Shown here piece after piece: positions 29,149-41,379 of a stretch of DNA of 64,000 bases. The number at the start of each line of letters is the position of its first letter. Within the stretch, counting starts at the first letter, position 1. The notes under the pieces were generated by a model. That model saw only the letters and a list, made by a program, of their open reading frames with translations. It had not been told where the DNA came from and ran no database searches. The DNA is taken from NCBI GenBank assembly GCA_035578905.1, contig JAQJVL010000676.1, positions 62,001-126,000 on the forward strand. Reading direction: 5' to 3'. The DNA is from Stictocephala bisonia (lineage: Eukaryota; Arthropoda; Insecta; Hemiptera; Membracidae). The translations under genes and the position numbers were made by a program.

Positions 29149-30397
29149 ATCTAAGTTGAATAGACAGATATACCTACATATTAACGACTGTTTAACCGGC
29201 TATTTACGTGTTGTATTTGTGATTATTTAAATGTTTCGCCATTTAAAACAACAATGGCAGTTGTCATTAAAACTAAATATTATATCTAATTAAATACAAA
29301 AGTAAAGTCCGTTAAGTTCATCGGCCTAACCATCGATATATACGCATTTTAACCTATGCCAACAGTTTATTTGTATTTCTTAAAATTATTTAATGTATGG
29401 GCAAGCAGTTCTGCTAACAAATAGTTTTTCTTCGGGAGAGACATGCCTTGGAAACTAGAAATGTACGCCTAAACATCAGAAGTTATGTTTAAATACCAGA
29501 GATTAAATATTCAGGAATGTAATTGCCAAAAAAGTCAATGCAGTCAGCTACTTTAACTTTAATTTGTTTGTACAAACCTGAATTTAACGTCTAGGTTACA
29601 ATTTCCGGACATTCTATTCTGTGATCGTAGGAGATTCATTGCTGCCTTCTTAAAATAATACAGACCTTTTGAAGAGACCTACACCAAAAGAAGAAAGGAT
29701 TGTTACTGAGATTACAATAAGTCTGGCCTTACAAACAATATCACATTCTCTTAGTTAATTACACAATATCAATCACACAGAGTCTTGTGGTTTCATTCAG
29801 CAAAAGAACAACAAACGCTTTATTCTGTGCTCCTTTGTTTTATTCTATGGTTATTAAAAATACGCGATTACAGATAACATTCAATACAACTTATCAGAAA
29901 AAAATCTCTCTAGTAAATAAGTTAGTTAAAACAAAAGGCTTTATAAGCAAATAGGTCTGAGAATTCTCATATGTGTATTTATGAAAACCCTCTGATGTAT
30001 CTAATAACTCCTAGATACTAAGACAACGTAGTAGGCTCTTTATCGCGATACATCCGTCATCAGTTGAATGACAACAGAATCGGAATTCCTTAAAGCCTAA
30101 AAATACACATTTGTTAAATAAAAAGACACTTAGGATTCGAGAATTTCGTAAATTCTAACTAATGACAACTCCGTCAAAAATAAAATCAAAATACTTAGTA
30201 ACCTTACAGTTATAATGTTATATAATTTTGTATATATATAATATAAATGATGTATAATTTTGCTAATTTTTATTCTTATTCCTTAAATTTCGCAAAAACT
30301 ATCAGATTTATGGCAATTATGTACTGGGCAAAATTTGTAGACAATGTTTTTTGGATTACATTGATATTAAGTTTAGGTATTTATGATAAGTAACCAT
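29149..30397. other. No gene seen
   Basis: AT-rich DNA before the G-rich array. No coding signal. Confidence 0.5.
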
Positions 30398-31625
30398 CAT
30401 TACCACTGTACGTGTATGGGTGGGCGGGTGGGTCATTACCACTGTACGTGTATGGGTGGGCGGGTGGGTCAATACCACTGTACGTGTATGGGTGGGCGGG
30501 TGGGTCATTACCACTGTACGTGTATGGGTGGGCGGGTGGGTCATTACCACTGTACGTGTATGGGTGGGCGGGCGGGTCATTATCACTGTACGTGTATGGG
30601 TGGGTCATTACCACTGTACGTGTATGGGTGGGCGGGTGGGTCATTACCACTGTACGTGTATGGGTGGGCGGGTGGGTCATTACCACTGTACGTGTATGGG
30701 TGGGCGGGTGGGTCATTACCAATGTACGTGTATGGATGGGCGGGTGGGTCATTACCACTGTACGTGTATGGGTGGGCGGGTGGGTCATTGCCAATGTACG
30801 TGTATGGATGGGCGGGTGGGTCATTACCACTGTACGTGTATGGGTGGGCGGGTGGGTCATTACCAATGTACGTGTATGGGTGGGCGGGTGGGTCATTACC
30901 ACTGTACGTGTATATGTGGGCGGGTGGGTCATTACCACTGTACGTGTATGGGTGGGTCAGTATCACTGTGCGTGTATGGGTGGGCAAGTGGGTCAATACC
31001 ACTGTAAGTGTATGCGTGGGCGGGTGGGTCAATACCAATGTACGTGTATAGGTGGGCGAGTGGGTCATTACCAATGTACGTGTATGGATGGGCGGGTGGG
31101 TCATTACCACTGTACGTGTATGGGTGGGCGGCTGGGTCATTACCACTGTATGTGTATGGGTGGGCGGGTGGGTCATTACCACTGTACGTGTATGGATGGG
31201 CGGGTGGGTCATTACCAATGTACGTGTATGGATGGGCGGGTGGGTCATTACCACTGTACGTGTATGGGTGGGCGTGTGTGTCATTACAACTGTACGTGTA
31301 TGGGTGGACGGGTGGGTCACTACCACTGTACGTGTATGGGTGGGCGTGTGGGTCATAACCACTGTACGTGTATGGGTGGGCGGGTGGGTCATTACCAATG
31401 TACGTGTATGGATGGGCGGGTGGGTCATTACCACTGTACGTGTATGGGTGGGTGGGTGGGTCATTACCACTGTACGTGTATGGGTGGGCGAGTGGGTCAT
31501 TACCAATGTACGTGTATGGATGGGCGGGTGGGTCATTACCACTGTACGTGTATGGGTGGGCGGCTGGGTCATTACCACTGTATGTGTATGGGTGGGTCAT
31601 TACCACTTTGTGTATGAGTGGGCGG
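30398..31625 (+). repeat. 36 bp minisatellite, ~34 units, one G-quadruplex motif per unit
   Basis: The unit is cattaccactgtacgtgtat followed by gggtgggcgggtgggt (36 bp). Common variants are aatg for cactg and gatgggc for ggtgggc; three units lack 8 bp (near 30600, 30950 and 31590). The unit has no stop codon in most frames and its length is a multiple of 3, so long open frames appear on both strands (up to 401 codons); these are by-products, not genes. The G tracts fit the G3N1G3N1G3N1G3 pattern of very stable quadruplexes. Confidence 0.97.
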
Positions 31626-33430
31626 AGATTAGGATAAGGATCAGAGACTGATAAGTTATGGTACTGTCTTCCCGACGAAGAGATGATGCTATACCTAAAA
31701 CATACAGCACAGGTATATGCACTTTCCTAAAAGCATGCATTTTCTGACTTTAAGGATGGCTAGAGGAGAAAGCACCAAGGGGATTGTAGGGAACTTTTGA
31801 GAAAGTGTACATCTAATAGTGTACCATCAACTGACAAAAATTCAGCTTTCTCCTAATTTCTTCCGACATCGGCTTTTTTGGGCCTTCATTGACTGGGCTA
31901 ATGTGCTGAATGAGTTTTCTTAAAAAACCCATCGATTAGACTTTGTTTCGTAACTTTTATGGAACCTCGTATAAGGTTGTCACTTGTAAATTTCATCACT
32001 TACAAGGAAAATAAACACTAATTACAACTTAATTGTAATTACTAAACAGACCTTACACTATTGTTTTGAAACCAATATTATTGATAAATTGACATTTTAA
32101 ATAGTATACTTTTTTATATTTTGCATTAAAATTTATTTACAACTATTTTGTACAGTTAATATTCTAACAATATACGAAATTAGTTCATTTTATAAGCAAA
32201 GATTCGTCAAAGCAATGATTTATTAAATTTAAGCTTTAATTTTACTCACTTTAAACTGTACTTTTTTTTCTTAAAAAACAAGAATAAATACTCGTTCAAA
32301 ATTACTGTTTTGAGCCTCAAATCAAGTTTTTAAGATAAAAAATCTTAAAATATTCCATCCCCCCAGACCTCCCGGAAGAGAGGGCCCCAAAATCTCCAGC
32401 AACCCCCCCCCCTCCCCCCATTCCAAAAACCTGGCTACGCTACTGCTTTTTATTCTGTGATTGTACTCGTCAGATAAATTTTAATTAGTTTCAGTTTTGA
32501 GATACTGTATTCTGCACTTGCCACTGACATTGACAAAGTCAATATTATATTAAGTGCTATGAACAATTTTGGAAATGCATTATGTAACTGGTGCTCCTAG
32601 AGGTAACTTAATACAAATTCAGTTGATGCATCTTCTCGGATTCGGTGATGGATTCCTGAAAGTTCTGCGCAAAGTGCAGCTGCATCAATATCTTTAATAC
32701 CATTACTAATCAGGGTTAAGGCGGCTTACAATTTTATGCGTGATTCCAATATTTCCTTGGATGGATTTGAGATTACCTATGTTGTAAATAAATCCAAACA
32801 AATTTCCAATCACCTTTATAAGAATAAAACGTTCATTTAAAGAATTTATTGACGTATATAATATGGCTAATAAAATTAGATACGAAATGTTGTAATTAAT
32901 TATGACTTATAAATGAGAATAATTGTGAACACTTAAAATTAATTGTACATAGGTAGCCTGTAGGCCTACTATAAAACGTTTTATTTTTTTTTTTTTTTTT
33001 ACTTTCATATAATAATTAAAAAGTTATTTTTTCTATTTTGAAAGTATTTCTAATACATTAAAACCTACAATAAACACATTCCAACAATAATGAAAAAAAT
33101 CTTTAAATTCATACAAAATATTACAGTATTAACTACCTTATAATAAACACAAGGATTAGGACTCATGAAACAACATTAACATGTACATACTGTACTTTAG
33201 TGGTAATATCACGTTCTGTTTATAATGATGCATATTTTTAAAGGTACGCCTAAAGCGTAAATATATATGTTTCTCAGAAACAGAAAATGAAAATATGGAA
33301 TTCTAATATTTGAGAATAACTATTATTAGGCTTCAGAATTTTACGTGTGTACAATGCAATACACATTTTAACTTCTGTAAATAGTTTTGTACTTAAAATA
33401 TGTAAATATTGTAACATAGTGGAGTAGACT
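31626..33430. other. Spacer between satellite arrays, no gene seen
   Basis: AT-rich. At 32350-32450 a C-rich strip with aacctggctacgctactg resembles the end of a common transposon but could not be delimited. There is a T run at 32985-33000. Confidence 0.45.
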
Positions 33431-34632
33431 TCACCACTGCAAGTGTATGAGTGGGTATGTTTGTATCACTTCATGTGCATGACTGGGCATTTGGGTCTTT
33501 ACCACTGCAAGTGTATGAGTGGGTATGTTTGTATCACTTCATGTGTATGACTGGGCAGTTGGGTCTTTACCACTGCAAGTGTATGAGTGGGTATGTTTTT
33601 ATCACTTCATGTGTATGACTGGGCAGGTGGGTCTTTACCACTGCAAGTGTATGAGTGGGTATATTTTTATCACTTCATGTGTATGACTGGGCAGTTGGGT
33701 CTTTACCACTGCAAGTGTATGAGTGGGTATGTTTGTATCACTTCATGTGTATGACTGGGCAGTTGGGTCTTTACCACTGCAAGTGTATGAGTGGGTATGT
33801 TTGTATCACTTCATGTGTATGACTGGGCAGTTGGGTCTTTACCACTGCAAGTGTATGAGTAGGTATGTTTTTATCACTTCATGTGTATGACTGGGCAGGT
33901 GGGTCTTTACCACTGCAAGTGTATGAGTGGGTATATTTTTATCACTTCATGTGTATGACTGGGCAGTTGGGTCTTTACCAATGCAAGTGTATGAGTGGGT
34001 ATGTTTTTATCACTTCATGTGTATGACTGGGCAGGAGGGTCTTTACCACTTCATGTGTATGACTGGGCAGGTGGGTCTTTACCACTGCAAGTGTATGAGT
34101 GGGTATGTTTTTATCACTTCATGTGTATGACTGGGCAGGTGGGTCTTTACCACTGCAAGTGTATGAGTGGGTATGTTTTTATCACTTCATGTGTATGACT
34201 GGGCAGGTGGGTCTTTACCACTGCAAGTGTATGAGTGGGTATGTTTTTATCACTTCATGTGTATGACTGGGCAGGTGGGTCTTTACCACTGCAAGTGTAT
34301 GAGTGGGTATGTTTTTATCACTTCATGTGTATGACTGGGCAGGTGGGTCTTTACCACTGCAAGTGTATGAGTGGGTATGTTTTTATCACTTCATGTGTAT
34401 GACTGGGCAGGTGGGTCTTTACCACTGCAAGTGTATGAGTGGGTATGTTTTTATCACTTCATGTGTATGACTGGGCAGGTGGGTCTTTACCACTGCAAGT
34501 GTATGAGTGGGTATGTTTGTATCACTTCATGTGTATGACTGGGCAGGTGGGTCTTTACCACTGCAAGTGTATGAGTGGGTATGTTTGTATCACTTCATGT
34601 GTATGACTGGGCAGGTGGGTCTTTACCACTGC
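33431..34632 (+). repeat. 68 bp dimeric satellite, block 1, ~17-18 units
   Basis: Each 68 bp unit has two related halves: a 32 bp part starting accactgcaagtgtatgagt and a 36 bp part starting atcacttcatgtgtatgact and ending gggcaggtgggtcttt. Both halves resemble the 36 bp unit of the 30.4 kb array. The units are very homogeneous. One unit near 34040 has a local rearrangement (two 36 bp halves in a row). Confidence 0.96.
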
Positions 34633-36085
34633 AGTGAATCGTTTTTTATCCTTCATTGTATATGGCTGGGCACCACATTATGACTTATGTTGTATACTAT
34701 CAGTAATGCTGGCAAAACCTTTACATGAATGTGTATGAGGATGTTTATTTATTCATTGATTGCAGTGTTCTTTCACTATGTCAAATGGATTTTATAACTA
34801 GTATGAATGCAGGGCTTAACTCAATATCAATTATGTTTGTAACAAAGGATATGGCTGCCCGCAGTTTACACACTGACAACACGTAAATAATTATGTACAA
34901 TATGTGTTGGTTTGAGATGGTCTTTGACGCAAGATAGCAATTGTATCATTTCATGTGAGTCAGTGGGTTTTAAATCATTGCTGGTATGTTTTCACTTCAA
35001 GGACTGCAGTGTTTTACCATGCAATATACTATAGTTTACGACAGTATCATTCGTTGTATGACGCACCCCTGGTGTTTAACCAACTAGAAGGGGTGGGTTG
35101 TTGAATCAACAGTGTAGGCGGGCGCGGTCTTTACACACTGACAAGTTTACGAAAGTGTATGAGTTGTCAAGATCGCATATAGGGCTGGGTCTTCCACAAG
35201 TGTTGATGGGTATTTAGTATCACTTATTGTACATACGATAGCCAATTGGGTCTTTACCATGCTGTGAGTGGAGTTTTTTTTATCATATGGTAGACGACAG
35301 GCGCTCTTTACCACTGCAAGTATGTTTATTCGTATCACCATATCCTGGCCACACTGAATGTATATTTGTTATGTGTATTAAAATTATTTTGACTGGTAGG
35401 TGGGTCCCACAAGTTGTGGTGTTTGCCCATGTAGGCGGCTGGTCTAACTGCAAGCTTATGTGTATTTGTAACTGCCCTGTTTTGGTGGCAGGTGAGGTTA
35501 CAGAAAGTAAATGTAAATTTCTTTACCAAATCACTTATTTGTCGTGGCCAAACTTTACAAGGGATGGGTAACATTTTTAATGATATTGGGTAAACAAGAT
35601 ATGGGAAATGTTGTATCACCAAGTAACGCAATAAAATTGATTGCAATTACCCATGAATGATTATTAAAAGATGGTAGTACAATTATAGTGTATAGTTAGT
35701 TCCCCGTGACCCTTCACCACTTGGCGTGAGCCTATGGTTGTATCACTCAAAAACTGGCAGTTGGGTAATAAATGCAAATTAATTGCTGGATAGTTGTTAT
35801 TCTGTGGATGGGATAGGTCTTACCAGACTCTGTATGTGGTAAGATTTACTCACGTCAGAAGTACTGGCAGTTTGGGCCTTTACACTGCAGTGTATAGTGA
35901 GTTATCACTTCAAGTGAACTCGAGCAGTGGTCTTTACCACTATGAAGTGGGTTTTATCACTCAGTGATCCGACCTTCAGTAGGCTCCACTTGCCCTGGTC
36001 ATGGTGGTGGTCTTCGGATGTTACTTAAACCAGAGGTTGGTTCCTCAGGTATGGTGGTCAGGGGTCTTCCCTGAATGTAAATTTT
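34633..36085 (+). repeat. Mosaic segment: satellite blended with the flank of block 2
   Basis: This stretch alternates, over a few to tens of bases, between pieces of the 68 bp satellite (tgtatgactggg, gggtctttacca) and pieces found in the same order at 36941-38730. Anchors: gttggtttgagatg at 34906 and 37207, taacatttttaatgat at 35569 and 37839, cttggcgtga at 35721 and 37999. A corrupted consensus or a conversion product is likely. No genes. Confidence 0.75.
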
Positions 36086-36940
36086 TTATCACTTCAGTAT
36101 ATGTGGGCAGGTTGGGTCTTTACCACTGCAAATGTATGAGTGGGTATGTTTTTATCACTTCATGTGTATGGTTGGGCAGGTGGGTCTTTACCACTGCAAG
36201 TGTATGAGTGGGTATGTTTGTATCACTTCATGTGTATGACTGGGCAGTTGGGTCTTTACCACTGCAAGTGTATGAGTGGGTATGTTTGTATCACTTCATG
36301 TGTATGACTGGGCAGTTGGGTCTTTACCACTGCAAGTGTATGAGTGGGTATGTTTGTATCACTTCATGTGTATGGCTGGGCAGGTGGGTCTTTACCACTG
36401 CAAGTGTATGAGTGGGTATGTTTGTATCACTTCATGTGTATGGCTGGGCAGGTGGGTCTTTACCACTGCAAGTGTATGAGTGGGTATGTTTGTATCACTT
36501 CATGTGTATGACTGGGCAGTTGGGTCTTTACCACTGCAAGTGTATGAGTGGGTATGTTTGTATCACTTCATGTGTATGACTGGGCAGTTGGGTCTTTACC
36601 ACTGCAAGTGTATGAGTGGGTATGTTTGTATCACTTCATGTGTATGACTGGGCAGTTGGGTCTTTACCACTGCAAGTGTATGAGTGGGTATGTTTGTATC
36701 ACTTCATGTGTATGACTGGGCAGTTGGGTCTTTACCACTGCAAGTGTATGAGTGGGTATGTTTGTATCACTTCATGTGTATGGCTGGGCAGGTGGGTCTT
36801 TACCACTGCAAGTGTATGAGTGGGTATGTTTGTATCACTTCATGTGTATGGCTGGGCAGGTGGGTCTTTACCACTGCAAGTGTATGAGTGGGTATGTTTG
36901 TATCACTTCATGTGTATGGCTGGGCAGGTGGGTCTTTACC
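36086..36940 (+). repeat. 68 bp dimeric satellite, block 2, ~12 units
   Basis: Same unit as block 1, with the cagttggg and ggctgggcaggtggg variants forming sub-blocks. It ends abruptly at accatcgcacg. Confidence 0.96.
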
Positions 36941-38245
36941 ATCGCACGTTTTATCCTATTATTCTGGGCATATTTAACTTCTGGTTAATACGCACAGAAT
37001 AATAGGAAAAAAACACTTATTGATCGGTGTTGAGGATTTATTCAATTCATTTGCAGTGTTCAGTAATTCACTATCCAAATGATTAAACTAGCTAACTGAA
37101 TGCAACGCTAACAATAACAATCCACTAGTATCACTGTAACAAAGGAAATGACTGCCAGACAGTAGAGTAGGCATACGACAACAACGTAAACAATATGGAA
37201 AAAGGGGTTGGTTTGAGATGTCTGGCGCAAACAGCAATGTATCTTTTATGTCCGAGTTATCGAGTAATCATTCCTCGTACCTTCATTCCAAGGACACGTG
37301 TTTCCCATCGATATATACTACTATCTACGACAGAATAGTTCGTTGGTGTTTCCGCATTCTCACAGTCGTTCGCGTAAGCCTAACTAGAAGGGGCGGGGAA
37401 CCAGAACAGTAGGACGGCGCTCACTACACACTACTAGCTTCACGTAAAGATTGAGTTCGTCAAGACGCATATAGGGCGGCGTCCACAAGCCTTTAGATTT
37501 TAATCATATTAGTTAGTATACATAACAGAACAGCCAAATTCACGGCTTTAATCTGTGATTGTGAGCTTCTATTCTTTACAAGGTAGCGACAGCGCCCATA
37601 GCACTTTGGCAACGTATGTTCTAATTCGGTATTCCCATACCTGGCCACATGTTTTTTTAATGTGTATTTTAAAATTATTTTTCTGCGTAAGGCGGCCCCA
37701 AAGTTTGGCGCCCTAGGCGGCTGTCTAACTCTGCCTAGTGTAGAAACGGCCCTGTTTCTGTGGCAGGAGAGGAGAAACAGTAAACAAATATCTTTAGCCA
37801 ACCTCAACTTATTTGTTGAGCCAAACTTACAAGGCAGGTAACATTTTTAATGATCAGTGGGAAAACAAAATAATGGGAAATGTAGGCACCAAAGTACAAA
37901 TTAAAATTTGATTTAAATACGCCCGATATAACTTCGACTTTATTATAAAAGTAGACAAAGTAGAGATGTATAGTTGGTTCCCTTCCTCCCTCCCACCACT
38001 TGGCGTGACGCCTATGGTTAATACAAAAATGCACCTGGGAATAAATTGCAAAGTTAATTGCCTGATAGTTAGTTTTTGGGCTGATTGTCTAAGACACTAC
38101 TACGTCAAGAAGTACGAGCCAGTTGCCTTGACCTAGCGTTATCGTAAGATAACTTCAAGCAACATCGAGCGTGGATGTTCCTTGGATGGGTGACCCACTG
38201 AGTGATCCCGACCTTACAATCCGCCCACTTGCCTGGTCACTGGTG
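36941..38245. other. Unique flank of satellite block 2
   Basis: Non-satellite sequence whose pieces reappear in order in the mosaic at 34633-36085. It includes a transposon-like ggcgccctaggcggctgtct at about 37710. No convincing coding region; the open frames here lack family features. Confidence 0.5.
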
Positions 38246-38735
38246 GTAAATAAATAAATAAATAAACTTTTTTATTGCGTAGTAACAATTTTTGACATGT
38301 CATGCAATCGTCAACATAATATAAGTATAATATATAAAATGTATTAAAATTCTAAAACTAAACAACAAATTGTCATTCACTCCACATTCAAATACATATA
38401 TTTCTAACATTCACACAGCCACAATCACACTGCCTTCCTGTCCTGCTATTTAATCTTAATCTCATAAGTCGATTTAGTATCGTGTTTATTTTTATTGTAT
38501 CAACTGTATGTAATCTATTGTAGTATTAAATTAATTCCAATGGTATACTTATGTAAAGAAGAAAACGCTGTGGTCTGATATTATCTTTTAATAATATTTT
38601 ATGTAACATTTTAAGATATTTGTTTGCCCTGAAGGTTCTATACACTTCAGCTTAGCTCATTAAATTGGTGGTTCGGAAGTTACCTTAAACCGTTGGTCCT
38701 CAGGTTAGGTATCAGAGAGGGTTTCGCCTGATAAA
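38095..38735 (+). mobile_element. 5S-rRNA-like SINE, split by a LINE tail
   Basis: 38150-38212 contains taacttcaagcaacatcgag and ccttggatgggtgaccca, close to the conserved internal promoter region of 5S rRNA (AAGCAACGTCG..., CTTGGATGGGTGACC). This suggests a SINE with a 5S-type pol III promoter rather than a true 5S gene, which would be ~120 bp with a matching 3' arm. It continues after the insert at 38666 with ttcggaagttaccttaaacc. Confidence 0.6.
38247..38665 (-). mobile_element. LINE 3' fragment with (TTTA)n tail and 6 bp duplication
   Basis: Flanked by tggtgg at 38241-38246 and 38666-38671. Read on the minus strand it ends gcaataaaaaagtttatttatttattta, a LINE-type tail. The related mosaic segment at about 36000-36010 goes straight from ctggtcatggtgg to tggtcttcgg, as if lacking this insert, so the insertion may be polymorphic. 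Confidence 0.72.
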
Positions 38736-40343
38736 ATAAAATATCAGTTTTTTATGAGAAACGGACAAAATTATGTATTTTGACCAATGTGATTCCCTAC
38801 ACCTCTAGCGGCTGTAAGCCAAAAATAAATACAGTGTACCTACAGTATGCGCGATATTGTGAGAAGAATTAACAATGCTATCACACATTTCACTTAACAT
38901 TTACTTTCTTTTTCTCACATTATTTATTTAAATTAGAATACAGGAATTTTCCGTACTGTAAAAGGAATTTACAAAGACGTCATAAAATTTAAAAAATGTT
39001 TAATTAGGAATTATTTTGATTATTTGACATAGCCTAATTAATTACCTAATCAAAACATTAATTAGGTATTAGGTATATTATTAACTCACATTATTATTAT
39101 TATTATTTTGTTTAATGAGAATAGAGGAAATTCTCTGAAGAACAAATTGTACCGCCGTCGAATGTAGTTCACACTGTAAATTGAAGGGTCATTATCAATT
39201 CCCCCTCCCCCACTTCACTTCCGGTCATTGAATGTAAAGTGCGGTCAAGCGTCTTGACTGATAACAAACCCTTTGACTAGCTCATGTTTGAAATTGTACA
39301 ACATTCTGGAACATTTACAATCAATTCCGGCGAAACTGTAACAATATTCTGGCGTATTTTCAATTCTAGTAAAATTCTTACAATATTCTAACGAAATCTA
39401 ACACTAATCTAGCGAATTTTCAAATCATGTAGCGAATTTTCAAATCATATAACGTATTTATATGTTTTTTATACAGGCCTATATAAAATCACAAACTTGT
39501 AACTTGATAGCCCTCCCTTGATACACATCAGCGTGTGCTTTCTTGTTTAACTATCTTATTCACACTTTATTGTTGAATATTTTCTCATTTGAGTGATACG
39601 AGGTTTTGGCAAATTGACGTGAATGTTCTTCGTGCGCAAATTATGATAAAAGTTTTCTACACATTAACTTATTCATGACTGAATAACTTAGTAATTTGAC
39701 TGTCTCTATTAGTTGAACCATTGACCATAGAAACATACTGCCCAAGCCAATGCATGTACTGTAGATGTGCCCCTGTGCTACTGGAGAGATACATGAGAGG
39801 GATGAAGAGAGATAGAGAGAAGAAGGCTGGCGCTACCTGTGAACCACCTAACAGAACTAATTTTACCGAACAGAAAGCTTCACCCATTATAGTGGGTAAT
39901 CTTTTTGTTTCTATCATCAACGGTTTAACAATACGAATGTTCATCCCTTTCGTTCTTAATGATAATAATTAACATCGAAAGAATCACAAATTAATCAATC
40001 ATGATAAGTAATAAATCCGTGTATAGTAATAAAAGTAATATAATTGGTCGTTTGAGAAGCTATAGGTTCACAGTTCGATCCTAATCAGAATCGAACAAGG
40101 TCAACTCCGTCAAGAAGTTGAACTTTTAGAGAGGTCGATCAGCTGATCACCACCGGCTGTTCATTTGTTATTGGTCAATTATTTAATGGCATTTTCTAAG
40201 ATTATGCGGCTTCAGTCTCTGACAAAGACTACATTCGCTCAATATTTACCCAAATATTGATAATCTGTGGCTTAAAAATAGATAATAAAAGCGTTATTTT
40301 TAAAGCCAAAAACGTAATGCCTTAGGTACACCTTTAAGTTTTA
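38736..40343. other. No confident gene
   Basis: AT-rich DNA. It contains the 39002-39062 dispersed motif and an atta/att run at 39090-39110. The open frame 39721-39972 and its antisense partner show no family features. Confidence 0.4.
39002..39062. repeat. Dispersed motif shared with 26696-26752
   Basis: About 55 bp nearly identical to the other copy, followed here by a short inverted taattaggtatta. Confidence 0.7.
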
Positions 40344-40510
40344 ACACAGAGAAGAATGAAAGAGAGGTAGAGTCCAATTGTGCGCAGAATGTGTACAAGT
40401 AGTGTTTGTGCAGTTTGCCATGCAGTCCCTCCCTTATTCCTCCAAATCCTCAAGGATAAACGTAGTAATTATGACTACAGGTTTATAAAGATGTACATTA
40501 GTTGTAATTT
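40344..40510 (-). mobile_element. MITE family M copy 3, truncated
   Basis: Left end acacagagaagaatgaaaga and core cagtccctcccttattcctc, then aaatcctcaaggataaacg. The other end is missing beyond about 40510. Confidence 0.75.
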
Positions 40511-41379
40511 TATTATTGTTAAATGATTTATTGGTGACTGGAACCGCATCTGCCCTCTCTCTTTTATTATAATAATCAAAATGATGTTAACTCCAACTCA
40601 GGTATTTTTCTAGGGAGTTCTCTAATTATTTCACATCATGTATATATATTTTTATAATTGTGTTTCATTATAATAATTGTTTATGAAATAAAGACACTTT
40701 TAATTTGAATTTGAAAAATATTAATAACTGCCACTGATGATTTGTTGCAGCCATACGAATGTGACCTCTGTTTCATTTTATATCTGTGGTTATAATACTA
40801 CCAATTATATTTTGATTGCACTGAAATATTACGTTTGCAGTCGGACATCGTTCGCATGTTCTAGTCTTCACTGGCACCTCAACATTGTTTACGAAGCAGT
40901 AAACAGTTTATCAATGTAATTCCATAGACCAGTCGTGGTGTTGTAGGAAAGGCACCAACGCCGCACTTCCGGTTGGCCGCTCTGCGGTGCTGATAACTGA
41001 TAACGTACTTTCACCCGCGCCGATTCTCCGCGGTCGACGACTCGCCGGAGAAATCGCTATGCCACTCAGGAGACTGGCGTCAAAATATCTCTGGACGCAC
41101 GTGCTGAGGTCCTAAACTCAACCGCAAAGTAAACCGAGTGGTGTATACCGAGGCTAATACTGTAGCCTTGGGTGTATAGTGTTACGTCATCGGGGTATAT
41201 AGTAAGGGAGACAACTAAAAGACTAAATTTATATTTACGCACGTTGTTAATGCTAAAACATTCCTTCACTTACTGTCATTTATTTATTTGATTTTCCCAA
41301 AACAAAGTTAATTGGCTAGTATATTTGGAATAGCTTTCTTGTTATCATTTCTTGTCCACCTTAATTGTGATTACAACAA
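40511..41379. other. LINE-like tail and CpG-rich island, no confident gene
   Basis: At about 40685-40715 an aataaagacacttttaatttg tail is typical of a LINE 3' end. 40950-41115 is unusually CpG-rich, with an ETS-like cacttccgg at 40963 and ccgcggtcgacgactcgccg. It could be a promoter region or a noncoding first exon, possibly of the minus-strand reductase gene, but nothing ties it to that gene. Confidence 0.3.

Noticed and set aside
30356..31651. Proteins of 89-401 codons across the 36 bp array
   Set aside because: They exist in several frames on both strands because the unit is stop-free and divisible by 3. No start context, splice sites or domain.
33431..36940. Regular repeats with spacer-like segments, CRISPR-like at first sight
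   Set aside because: The spacers are also repeats, the units are contiguous 68 bp satellites, and the genome is eukaryotic.
38150..38212. A genuine 5S rRNA gene
   Set aside because: Only the internal promoter region is 5S-like. The outer arms do not match and the unit is embedded in SINE-like sequence.
39721..39972. 83-codon plus-strand frame and its antisense partner
   Set aside because: No domain, no splice context; similar-looking pieces (ggcgctacc) occur near 14975, which suggests repeat DNA.
41066..41269. 67-codon minus-strand frame next to the CpG-rich island, as the missing reductase N-terminus
   Set aside because: It lacks a membrane anchor and the expected Trp-Ala-Val end before a GT donor, and it has no splice site in the needed phase.
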